Assembly: GCA_963748105.1 (NCBI GenBank)
Contig: CAVVHP010000010.1
Span: 1-64,000, forward strand
Reading direction: 5' to 3'
Source: JAKAGZ01 sp963748105
Lineage (GTDB): Bacteria > Bacteroidota > Ignavibacteria > Ignavibacteriales > Ignavibacteriaceae
Length of the DNA: 64,000 nucleotides
Shown here one piece after another: positions 42,792 through 51,500 of this stretch (position 1 is the first letter of the stretch; the number at the start of each line of letters is the position of its first letter). A model generated the notes under the pieces. That model was not told the origin of the DNA. It saw only the letters and a list, made by a program, of their open reading frames with translations, and did no database searches. A program made the position numbers and the translations under genes.

Positions 42792-43772
42792 TCACGCCGC
42801 CCGTTGCCGGCGAGTTCGTGCCGCAGGCGACAGTCGCTGGCTCCAGAGGCGACCCACCACAAATGCCGGATCCGCCACAAAAGCGCGGAACAGGTGCCAG
42901 GCGAAGCTGATCTTGTTGCCGTTCCCGTACGCCATGCCGCCTTCCCGATAGTGCAGCTGTGCCCGATCCTCGAGCCAGGTGCTGACTCGTTGCCAGATCG
43001 GTCTTGCCGCTTCCCAGGCGACGTATTGCTCGAAACTCATCGGTTCGGCACCCCGGCGGATGTCCTGCCGCCTGCTACGGACAAAGCGGTGTATCTGTCT
43101 TCCCTCGAAGAATGTGCGGCGTACGTTGCTTGTTCCATGTAGCCGGTAGAGCAGCAGCGGCTCCGGGACGGCCACAACCGGGCCGTAGTCAGACATACGG
43201 TCGAAGAGATCGAGGTCCTCTGCGTTTACCAGTGCTGGATCGAAGCCACCGACTAGGTCGAACGACTCTCGTGTGAACAGCGCGCTCCCGCCGAACACCA
43301 TTGTCGGTTCGCCCCGAGCCCGCATTCCGTTGAATTCATCCTCGGACGCCGGTCCGGTCGCCGAGAGGCTGAGAACGTCGTCGTTCTCGTTGATGTGCGA
43401 TGCGTAGCAGCCGACCACCACAAAGTGGGGGTTCGCCTCCAGCAATGCGATCTGTTTCGCGAATCGGTCGGGTGTCGACATGTCGTCGGCGTCCAGGCGA
43501 CCAATCAGCGGAGCGTGGGACAACTCGATGCCACGATTGATCGTTGGCCCGACGCCGCCGTTCCGTTCGTTGCGGAATGCCTTGACCCTCGGGTCGGCTG
43601 CGGCGCGCTCTTGAATGATCTCCCAGGTCCGGTCTGAGGAAACATCATCGACGATCACGAGCTCGAAGTCGGTGAAGGTCTGAGCCAGGACACTGTCGAT
43701 GGCACGATCGATGTAGCGCTCAGCGTTGTAGGCGGGCATGATGATGCTGAGGCGGGGTATCTGGTTCGTCAT
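42792..43772 (-). CDS. Family 2 glycosyltransferase (copy a)
   Basis: An uninterrupted 326-residue GT-A inverting glycosyltransferase, cytoplasmic and membrane-associated. Motifs are LSIIMPAYNAERYIDRAIDSVL, VIVDDVSSDRTW (nucleotide-binding Asp), GRLDADD (DxD metal site), and LVNAEDLDLFDRM with the acidic catalytic-base region. The C-terminal 80 residues are basic and share SQRLSPxAR with the paralogue at 45,138. It is the last gene of the operon, eight bases after flippase 2, and transcription would stop at the 42,681 hairpin. Confidence 0.92.
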   Translation of the reverse strand: MTNQIPRLSIIMPAYNAERYIDRAIDSVLAQTFTDFELVIVDDVSSDRTWEIIQERAAADPRVKAFRNERNGGVGPTINRGIELSHAPLIGRLDADDMSTPDRFAKQIALLEANPHFVVVGCYASHINENDDVLSLSATGPASEDEFNGMRARGEPTMVFGGSALFTRESFDLVGGFDPALVNAEDLDLFDRMSDYGPVVAVPEPLLLYRLHGTSNVRRTFFEGRQIHRFVRSRRQDIRRGAEPMSFEQYVAWEAARPIWQRVSTWLEDRAQLHYREGGMAYGNGNKISFAWHLFRAFVADPAFVVGRLWSQRLSPAARTRRQRAA

Positions 43773-43780
43773 GGTGAAGG

Positions 43781-45061
43781 CTACCCGCTGCTGCTGACAG
43801 TGTCCGTTGCCCGGGCACGATAGTGGCGCCGCAGCATCCAGCTACCGCCAATAACTCGTATTGAGCCTTCGAGGACATAACCAAGCGGTCGAGCAAAGGC
43901 CTCGATCGAGCCAGCAGTCGTCGCTGCCAGCGGGAGGGCAGGGGAAGCAATCAGCGAGATCGCTGCCAGGCCCCGAGCATTGCCTGCTCCCAGAAGCTCA
44001 TGTGCGTAGCCCAGGAATACCGCGGAGAGGAGATTGGCGACGACGGTGGCCGCCACTAGCCCTCCGACGACGTACGCTGCCGGCACGAGCGCTGCCATCG
44101 GGTTAAGCGTCCAATCGAAGCCCACAACGGCGCCATACGCGACCCCTCCGAGCAGCATGAGCCTGATGAAATGGCGCCGGTTCGAAGCCCCGAGCGCGTA
44201 GTCGCCAAGCGACCCGGCCCGTACCGATCGTGGGCCCACGACGGCCATCAGCCCGACCGCAAGCACAGTGATCGGTTGGGCCACTTGCCTGGCCGCCTCC
44301 GCGTATCCATAGGCAGTCGGCCCGGCCAGCCGGGTCATGATGTTGGCTGCAACAAACGCAAGTGTTGCGGGCGTTGCCGCCCGGATCACGAGCCATTTGC
44401 CCGATGTCGTGAGCTTCCGGAAGGTGAGCTGTCTGCCGGTGGGCACAGATCGGCGTAAACCTCCGGCGAGGAACACTCCGACAGCTAGTGAAAGGAGGTT
44501 GGCGAAGGCGAGCGAACCAAACGGTATCCATGTGCGCGGCACGTCGAGACTCAGGAGGAAGCCAATAGCGATGGCGACACCGGCGAGCTGGACGCACGAG
44601 ACGGCGACAGCACGGTGCGAGAGCTCGGCGATGTGAAGTAGCTGCCTCATGTGATCCTGTATCGGCGAGAGGGCGATCGTGGCGGCAGTCGTCACTGTGA
44701 GTGCCACAATCGTCGAACCGCTGGTGAGGTCGGCGGTCCATGCGGCCGCGATGAGGGCGGCGGTCGTGGTGAGGAGCGCCGGGATCGCTGCAAGGAAGGT
44801 GCTGCGCGGCATGACCGTCAACCGTTGTGATCGCGGTAGGTCGACCGCAACGACCTGGGCGGGGACGAGAACAAGCTGGGTGGTGACTGCGGACCCGAGG
44901 AGGAAGGCAGTGAAGAAAACGCCATAGATGCCGCGATCGACGTCGGTCAGCAACCGCACTCCGGTGAGCCCGGCGGTGAAGCTGGCAACTGAAGCGATTC
45001 CGGCATCGGCGACGCCTGCGGCAAGTCGCCGCCTCGGTGGTCTCGGCGGTCGGCTAGCCAT
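43781..45061 (-). CDS. Polysaccharide flippase-like membrane protein 2
   Basis: Uninterrupted, 426 residues, about 12 predicted membrane helices, Wzx/MATE-like. Shared with flippases 1 and 3: ADAGIASVASFTAGLTGVRLL, IYGVFFTAFLLGSAVTTQL, the signature IQDHMRQLLHIAELS, WIPFGSLAFANLLSL, YGYAEAARQVAQPITVLAVGL and EAFARPLGYVLEGS. It would export lipid-linked oligosaccharide. Start ATG 45,061. It lies eight bases before GT2 copy a and 76 bases after GT2 copy b. Confidence 0.85.
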   Translation of the reverse strand: MASRPPRPPRRRLAAGVADAGIASVASFTAGLTGVRLLTDVDRGIYGVFFTAFLLGSAVTTQLVLVPAQVVAVDLPRSQRLTVMPRSTFLAAIPALLTTTAALIAAAWTADLTSGSTIVALTVTTAATIALSPIQDHMRQLLHIAELSHRAVAVSCVQLAGVAIAIGFLLSLDVPRTWIPFGSLAFANLLSLAVGVFLAGGLRRSVPTGRQLTFRKLTTSGKWLVIRAATPATLAFVAANIMTRLAGPTAYGYAEAARQVAQPITVLAVGLMAVVGPRSVRAGSLGDYALGASNRRHFIRLMLLGGVAYGAVVGFDWTLNPMAALVPAAYVVGGLVAATVVANLLSAVFLGYAHELLGAGNARGLAAISLIASPALPLAATTAGSIEAFARPLGYVLEGSIRVIGGSWMLRRHYRARATDTVSSSG

Positions 45062-45137
45062 CCAGCGACTTCCTCGGTTTCGGATTCGAACTGGCAGCGG
45101 GTGTGCGGGGCGGCTGCCCGCCTGATGTGACCCTCAC

Positions 45138-46178
45138 TCAGCGCGACGGGCTTGTGGCTGCAGAAGTCGGAAATTGCGATCGCTCCCCGCCGAGGAGGAT
45201 CCGGGTGTTCCTGGCATCGGGCGAGAGCCGCTGCTGCCACAGGCGGCGCAGCACGTATCCCGGTCCGATCAGTCCCGCTGTGGCGAGGTAGGTCGCAGTT
45301 CTCCCTCTGTCACCTGCAGCGAAGGCGAGACCTGCCTTGCGGTAGAAGAAGCGTCGAGAGTCGTCGCGCCATATGCCAATCCGGCGCCACCAGGGCAACT
45401 GTCGCTCCGTCGCTAGGTACTCCTCGTGGCTAGGCACGGGAGTGTGATTGGTGAGAGCTGTGCGACGCGCTTCGAGGAAGCGGTGCGTCCTCCGCCCTTC
45501 CCGGAAGCGGATCATGACGTTGCTGGACGAATGCACCCGGTACAGCTGCAACGCCTCGGGCACCGAAACGATCGGGCCGAGCTCGGCCATACGGTCACAG
45601 AACTCGATATCGCCTGCGACTCGCAACGACGAATCGAACCCGCCCACCTGGTCAAAGTGCCGGCGACGGTACATGACGGTCCCACCCAGGGCCATCGTCG
45701 GTTCACCTCTTCTCCGCATCTCGTCGAATTCGGCAACCGACGTTGCTCCGATTCGCGAGAGGCTGAGCACCTCGTCTTCATCGTTGATATGCGATACGTA
45801 GCACCCTGCGAGGACGACCTCCGGGTGGTCGCTCAGAAGGGCGAGCTGCCGTTCCATCCGGTAGGGGACCGCGATGTCGTCGGAATCCATACCTGCCACG
45901 ACGGGAGCGACAGCGAGCGCCACAGCTCGATTGAGGGTCGTGGTCGCTCCCGAGTTCACCTCGTTGCGGAATAGCTTGATCCTGGTGTCCCTTTGCGAGT
46001 ACTCATTGATGATCGACCACGTCTGGTCGCTCGAGGCGTCGTCGCCGATGATCAACTCGAGATCTTGGTGAGTCTGGTTCAGGATGCTCTCGATGGCGCG
46101 CCCGATGTATCGCTCCGCGTTGTATGCGGGCATGACAACACTCAGCGACGGCCGACTCGAAGAGTTGTCGCTCGTCAT
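45138..46178 (-). CDS. Family 2 glycosyltransferase (copy b)
   Basis: Uninterrupted, 346 residues, paralogous to the enzyme at 42,792. Motifs are LSVVMPAYNAERYIGRAIESIL, IIGDDASSDQTW, AGMDSDDIAVPYRMERQLALL (DxD) and LRVAGDIEFCDRMAELGP. Both copies share an unusual CYxSHIN(D/E)xDxVLSLS insert in the acceptor half, so they probably use related acceptors. Placed between flippases 3 and 2 on the same strand. Start ATG 46,178. Confidence 0.92.
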   Translation of the reverse strand: MTSDNSSSRPSLSVVMPAYNAERYIGRAIESILNQTHQDLELIIGDDASSDQTWSIINEYSQRDTRIKLFRNEVNSGATTTLNRAVALAVAPVVAGMDSDDIAVPYRMERQLALLSDHPEVVLAGCYVSHINDEDEVLSLSRIGATSVAEFDEMRRRGEPTMALGGTVMYRRRHFDQVGGFDSSLRVAGDIEFCDRMAELGPIVSVPEALQLYRVHSSSNVMIRFREGRRTHRFLEARRTALTNHTPVPSHEEYLATERQLPWWRRIGIWRDDSRRFFYRKAGLAFAAGDRGRTATYLATAGLIGPGYVLRRLWQQRLSPDARNTRILLGGERSQFPTSAATSPSR

Positions 46179-46220
46179 GTCTGCTTCCCATCGTCGTGCC
46201 GGTCGGCGAGTCAGCGCTTC

Positions 46221-47477
46221 TTAGGCGTTTTCCTTCTCCGTCGCGTAGTGGCGTCGGAGCCACACCCAGGCACCGACCATCACAAACGCTCCTTCGATGA
46301 TATAGCCAATCGGGCGTGCGAATGAGCGTGTCGTGTTTGCCGTTACCGCGACGAGCAACAATGCCGGGCTAGAGACGAGAGCGATCATGGCGAGGATGCG
46401 TTCTTTCGCTGCTCCCAACATCTCGCTGGAGAGGAGCAGGACCATCGCGGCGATTGCGTTGGCAGCAACGGTCGCCGTGACCAGCCACGACACCTCGTAC
46501 GCCCTGGGGACGAGCAGGCGCATCGGATTCAACGGCCAGGCGGGACCGGCAATGGCAACGTAAACGACGGCGGCACCGAGGATTAGCAGCGCATAGATAC
46601 GGCGAGCCCGATTGGACGATGCCGTGTCTGTTTGCATGCCGGCACGCATCACCCGGGGGCCCAGCACTGCAGTCAAGCCAAGGGCAAGCACCGTGACCGG
46701 CTGAGCCACTTGTCGGGCTGCCTCTGCATATCCGTACACTTCCGGCCCGGCGATGTGCGTAATGATGTTCGCTGCACCGAACGCTGCCGCAGATGGTACG
46801 GCAGAGCGCATCACGAGCCATTTGCCGGAGCGAACCAGACGTCGAAAGAAGAGCGGAGCATCGGTCGGCCGTCGTCGATGTGCTCCCGCAAGCAGCCCGC
46901 CGACGCTCACCGATACTACGTTTGCGAACCCCAGCGAACCGAATGGGATCCAAGCTCTGTCGATGCCCGTCAGCAATAGCAGCGGGATCAAGGTGGCGAT
47001 GACGGCAAGTTGTGTAGCCGAGACGATTGCCGCCTTCCAGGACCTGTCAGCGATGTGGAGCATACGGCGCATGTGGTCCTGCATGGCCGAAACGACAATG
47101 GTGGCGCCCGCGGTCACTGTCAATGCAACGGTGACGGGTGCTGTCGTCTGACCAGCGGTGAGCAGTGCGGCGACCACTGCAATGAGAGATGCGCCGAGGC
47201 TGGGGAATGCGGCGAGCCGGATGCTGCGCCTCAAGCCGTCTAACCGGTGTCCTTCTTGCTGGGCGACGGCGATTACCTGAGACGGGACATAGATGAGGTC
47301 GCTGATCAGAGCGGTGCCCAGGATGAACGCCGAGAAGAACACCCCGTACACGCCGGTGTCGGCCTCGGTGAGTAGGTTGACACCGGTGAGGCCGGCGATG
47401 AAGGTCGCAAGAGAGGCGAGGCCGGCGTCCACAACTCCGGCGGGTAGCTGGCTCGACCTGGGTCGTCTAGGGATCAT
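46221..47477 (-). CDS. Polysaccharide flippase-like membrane protein 3
   Basis: Uninterrupted, 418 residues, about 12 membrane helices. Closest relative in the window is flippase 2: VVDAGLASLATFIAGLTGVNL, VYGVFFSAFILGTALISDL, the signature MQDHMRRMLHIADRSW, WIPFGSLGFANVVSV, YGYAEAARQVAQPVTVLALGL and RSFARPIGYIIEGAF. ATG at 47,477 overlaps the GMC oxidoreductase stop as ATGA, indicating translational coupling. Confidence 0.86.
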   Translation of the reverse strand: MIPRRPRSSQLPAGVVDAGLASLATFIAGLTGVNLLTEADTGVYGVFFSAFILGTALISDLIYVPSQVIAVAQQEGHRLDGLRRSIRLAAFPSLGASLIAVVAALLTAGQTTAPVTVALTVTAGATIVVSAMQDHMRRMLHIADRSWKAAIVSATQLAVIATLIPLLLLTGIDRAWIPFGSLGFANVVSVSVGGLLAGAHRRRPTDAPLFFRRLVRSGKWLVMRSAVPSAAAFGAANIITHIAGPEVYGYAEAARQVAQPVTVLALGLTAVLGPRVMRAGMQTDTASSNRARRIYALLILGAAVVYVAIAGPAWPLNPMRLLVPRAYEVSWLVTATVAANAIAAMVLLLSSEMLGAAKERILAMIALVSSPALLLVAVTANTTRSFARPIGYIIEGAFVMVGAWVWLRRHYATEKENA

Positions 47478-49197
47478 CGGTTGCCGATCGTCGGAGGCTC
47501 GTCCGGGGCGTCGAGCGGTTCGACGTAGCCGGGCGCCGCTGACCGACCCTGGTAGTCGCGTTCGACATGGTCGGCGAGACGCAGCGCCCACGCAACAACA
47601 GTGAGCATCGGGTTTGCATAGCCACCGGTGGGAAAGACCGACGAATCTGCAACGTAGAGGTCCTTGACCGTGTGTGCCATCCCGTGGGCATCCACGACGC
47701 CGGTCTTTGCACTCCTCGACATCCGCGCTGTACCGAGGTGGTGATGGCCGCCCCGCAGATTCGGACCCCAGTCGTCGGAGTCATCGGTAAAGGCCGGTTC
47801 GGGCACCAATCGCCCCAGACCGGCCCTGTCGAGTTGAGCGCCGACGACTTCCTGGGACCTGACGGTCGACTCCTTGTCGACGCGGCTCAGCCTCCAGTCG
47901 AGCTGGATGCGTGGCATGCCGAGTGCATCGCACCTCGATTTGTCCACGGTGATCCGGCTGTCCGGGTTCGGCGCCTGTTCGCTCTGCGTATAGAGGGCGA
48001 GCTCGGATGGCTTGCGGATAGCCTCGTGGTAGATCACTTGCATGATCTCGGGTGTCCCCTTGATCAATCGTCTGACGAGGCTGCCGGCATCCTCGGGTAT
48101 GGCGTCGTCGCGGACCTGGCGCAGCGCTCGCCGGGGCGAGCGGAGGTTGCCGACGGCGAGCTTGAAGGCTTGATACGCATCCGACTCTTCCCGGCTCACC
48201 AGGCTCACGGTCCTCAGATGGGTCGAGAAATTGAGCAGCTCTTCTCGTTCCTGACCGTTGCGGCTGATGACGTACGCAGCCTTCACCGCTCCATGTGGTC
48301 GTTGCATATTGAGGCGCGCCCGTATTCCTCCAAAGCCATCATCGATGGCGGGGAGATGGGCGCGACCCGTTCGTGCCGTCGCGGTACAACTCGATGCGAC
48401 CTGTGACGAGATGAGGGTGTTCCATGAAGTAACGACCGACCAGGTCGTTCTCGTTGGCGAGCCCGGCCGGGTTGGAGCGATTCGATGCCAGGAGCAGCCG
48501 GGCGGTTTCCAGTGCACCTGCTGCCAGCACGACAACCCGGGCACTGACGGTGAACTCGTTGCCGTTGAGGCTCGCAACCTCAACACCGGTGGGCGCGACC
48601 TCCGTGCTCCGGGATACAGGTCGCGGTGGCTCCCAGAATCACCTGAACCTGCGGTGCGGCTTGGAGACGTTGCCGGTATGCGGCGCCGAATTTGGTTGGA
48701 GGGCTTCCCTGCCACAGCGCGATTTCGACATCTCCGCCGACATATGGGCTCTGGTAGAGCGGGGAGAGATTCATGTCCGGTGATGGTGTCCATCGCTGAC
48801 TCTCCAGCTGGGTGAGCACGGCGGCGCCCTGAAAGTATGGCTGCATCTCGTCGTAGGAGATTGGCCAGCCGTGGCTGCCAGCCCAGGGACGGCCATCGAA
48901 GTCGATCTCGTCCATCGGCCGGCACCATCCCGCCCACTTGTGGCTTGCACCACCCAAAACACGCAGACGGGTGACGTCCAGGTCGTAGTAGCCCAGGCCC
49001 ACGATGTCGCCGTCGTTGAGCTTCTGGGCCTCTTCCTCCATCTCAAGCCGACCGCTCTCAAGCAGAACCACCTTCAGGTTGGTGTTTTCGCCGAGATGTA
49101 GAGCAACTGTGATACCTGCGGGGCCACCGCCGACGATGCAGACGTCGGTCTGCAGCTCTGTTCCCCTGGGTATGGCTGAGACAGCCTCGATCGTCAT
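47474..49197 (-). CDS. GMC-family FAD oxidoreductase, frameshifted
   Basis: A flavoprotein of about 570 residues in the glucose-methanol-choline family. The N-terminal FAD site is CIVGGGPAGITVALHL followed by LLESGR; GGASHKWAGWCRPMDEIDFD follows. The C-terminal catalytic region has HHHLGTARMS with the His proton acceptor, and YVADSSVFPTGGYANPMLTVVAWALRLAD is the FAD-closing segment. Family members oxidise alcohols and sugars. Inside a glycan operon it may oxidise a sugar hydroxyl, which is inference. Start ATG 49,197. Frames change near 48,615 and 48,375. Confidence 0.88.
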
Positions 49198-49212
49198 GTC
49201 CGCTCCTTGCGG

Positions 49213-50442
49213 TCAACCCCGGTTGCTGATGCCGGGTGACCCTGAACCCTTTGCCCTCGCGGCCTCGATGGCGGATGCCATTTCGGCGACGGCAGCTGAT
49301 CGATCCAGCAACGGTAGCGATGCAACCGGTGGTGCATCCAAATGCCGCTCCATTGCATCGGCCAGCCGGGCAGCGGTGTTTGCGACATCGGAGGGGGAGA
49401 CCAGGGCTACACGTGCTGGATCGGTCGCGGCACGGGCGATCGTTCCGGCACCCCCGTGGTCGATCACGATGACCCGGCGGGCAGCGTACATTGCCTCGGC
49501 GAGGGCGAGACCACCCTCTTTCTCGCAGCCCGGTGAACAAGACGGTTGAGGCTCGCGCATCAGACGTACCACTTCCTCTCGAGCCACGACACCCGTGAAA
49601 GTGCACGCGGTCCGCAACACCGAGATCGCGGGCCGCTCGCTCCAGGTGCCTGCGTTGGGGGCCGTCGCCAACCATCCGGAGGGTCACGTCGTCGCGGGTC
49701 AGGGCGAGAGATTCCAATGCCAGTCGCGGGCCCTTGCGGCTCTGCATCGGCGACACCCAGAGGACGTAGTTGCCGTCTTCTTCGGGAGCAAATTCCGGGA
49801 CCACGGAGAACATGACATGATTGAGAATCCGACACTGCTCACGAGCAGCCTCAGGCAGCATGCTCCTCGTCTCCTCGTTCTGGATCAGTCGCTCGGTTGC
49901 CGTGACTGCGGTGCGCTTGGTGGCGGGCAACGCCGCCATGAGACGCACCCGGCGAAGTCGAGCGCCTCCTGGATGATTCCTCCGGCGCCAAGCAGTTCGC
50001 GCAGCGGTTTCGGGGTGGTGACGGCGCCGCCAACGGGTCCCCATACGCTCGGCACCCCGAGATCGACGACTGGGCTCGGTAGCCAGAACGCTGAGAACGT
50101 GATGTGCATCGCCACGTCGTACTGCCCCCCGTCGAGCAATTCCAATGCCTTCTGCTTTGCTCTGCGCAGCCACGTGAGGTAGTGCAGGAACTCGGGGATT
50201 CGGTGCCAGCTCGTGAGCCGGTCGGCCAGCCGGTCGGGAATCTCGACAAAGCGAATCGGGGATCCGGGATGTGCGTCTTCCCAGGCCCGGATGTCTCCGA
50301 CGTAGCGGCTGCCGGTCAGCACAGTGACGTCGGCGAACTCACCAAGTGCGGTGACCACTCCCCATCCCGCACCCGGTTCTGTGCCCATCGCCGGTGAGCA
50401 CACAAAGGCAATGGCGAGCACGCGAGGGCGTGCATCAACCAT
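49213..50442 (-). CDS. Family 4-like (GT-B) glycosyltransferase, frameshifted
   Basis: A retaining glycosyltransferase of about 410 residues with two Rossmann domains. The N-domain has FVCSPAMGTEPGAGWGVV and VAMHITFSAFWLPSPV; the C-domain has YVLWVSPMQSRKGPRLALE, LRMVGDGPQRRHLERAARDLGV, and EKEGGLALAEAMYA (the EX7E donor-site element), then PVIVxDHGG-like RVIVIDHGGAG. ATG at 50,442 overlaps the beta-helix gene stop by eight bases. Frames change near 49,950, 49,620 and 49,540. It is 15 bases before the GMC gene. Confidence 0.87.
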
Positions 50443-51490
50443 TTGAGATCACACTTCCGTGTCCCTGACCGGCGGCAAGCCAGCCTTCCCAATGGAGGTC
50501 GGCGTCGTTCCATGCAAAGGCCTCATGACCGGCCCCGATGTATGTGTTGTCCTCAAACACGATGTTGCGGTCCGTGAACACGGTGGGATCGCCTATGTCC
50601 TCGACAACACCCGTCTGGCCGTACCACATCGTGATGGTGTTGTCGTGGACGTGGAGATTCTCGAGGCGGTACTGCGTACCGTTCTCGTCGCGCCTCTGCT
50701 GAATGCCGGCGATGCCGTCGGCGTTGTTGGTGACCGTGTTGTCGTATACCTCGACCCCGCTCGATGCTGCGACCAGGATGCCGGCACCCCAAAGCCAATC
50801 GCGGCTGATGAATCCGTTGTCGTATACCTCGTTACCGCGGATCACGGCATCGTACGAGATCTCGTGGAAGATGCCTGGACCATAGTTGCTGTAGACGACA
50901 TTGTCTTCGTAGGTCGTGTCGTAGCAATTGATGTCGGTCCACAAGCCGGGGCCAAGGTTGTCATGCACGATCGTGTCGCGTACCACAAGCCCGTGGGTGT
51001 TTATGAGCTTGGCCCCCGCACCTTCCCAGCCCCAGTTGAACCCCCGCACGTTGTTGTGATCGAGCTCAGATGACGCCACGAGGAGGTCGACGCTCCCCAC
51101 CGCAGTGATTCCTTCTTGACCATTGTGATGAACATGAACGTTGCGGATGATGGTGTTGTCACCGGCTTTGATCCCGGCCCCGTGGTTGAGTCGGATCTCG
51201 GAGTTCTCGATGAGCCAGTTCGAGCCCCGGTCGCCCTGGCCACCTGCCTGTGCTTGCACGGCACCACGCTGGGCCATCGAGGCGTACTTCTCGATGATCA
51301 GATTGGTGATGGTCACCCCATCCGCAGAGCTTCCGAACGCATACTCGTCGATGCTGATTTCCACCTTGCGTCCCGTCGGGTCGTCGGCCATGACGACACG
51401 TCGGCCGTCCGACCACCAGGTGCCGGGGACGAGCTGATCTCGATCATCGACACGCCACAGCATCTGATCGTCGACGGTCCAGATTTCCAT
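50435..51490 (-). CDS. Right-handed parallel beta-helix protein, N-terminus lost at the junction
   Basis: About 350 residues of repeated short beta-strands typical of pectate-lyase-like beta-helices (NIIRNVHVHHNGQEG-type turns; SSGVEVYDNTVTNNADG; NLHVHDNTITMWYG; NIVFEDNTYIGAGHEAF). Such proteins bind or cleave acidic polysaccharides. The 5' end is cut: the frame continues through MEIWTVDDQMLW into bases that belong to the sprA genome, so the apparent upstream codons are artefactual. It is the first surviving gene of the operon. Whether it is secreted cannot be judged without its N-terminus. Confidence 0.78.
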   Translation of the reverse strand: MEIWTVDDQMLWRVDDRDQLVPGTWWSDGRRVVMADDPTGRKVEISIDEYAFGSSADGVTITNLIIEKYASMAQRGAVQAQAGGQGDRGSNWLIENSEIRLNHGAGIKAGDNTIIRNVHVHHNGQEGITAVGSVDLLVASSELDHNNVRGFNWGWEGAGAKLINTHGLVVRDTIVHDNLGPGLWTDINCYDTTYEDNVVYSNYGPGIFHEISYDAVIRGNEVYDNGFISRDWLWGAGILVAASSGVEVYDNTVTNNADGIAGIQQRRDENGTQYRLENLHVHDNTITMWYGQTGVVEDIGDPTVFTDRNIVFEDNTYIGAGHEAFAWNDADLHWEGWLAAGQGHGSVISNG

Positions 51491-51500
51491 TAGGCGCCCT
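51485..51500. other. Right junction between GC-rich and AT-rich genomes
   Basis: On the minus strand the SprA reading frame (GLDPYVGPRAPNGN) runs into beta-helix codons (MEIWTVDD) within a few bases around AATGGAAATCTGG. Composition changes abruptly from GC-rich to AT-rich within about 100 bases. The breakpoint may lie in a short shared sequence. Confidence 0.7.
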
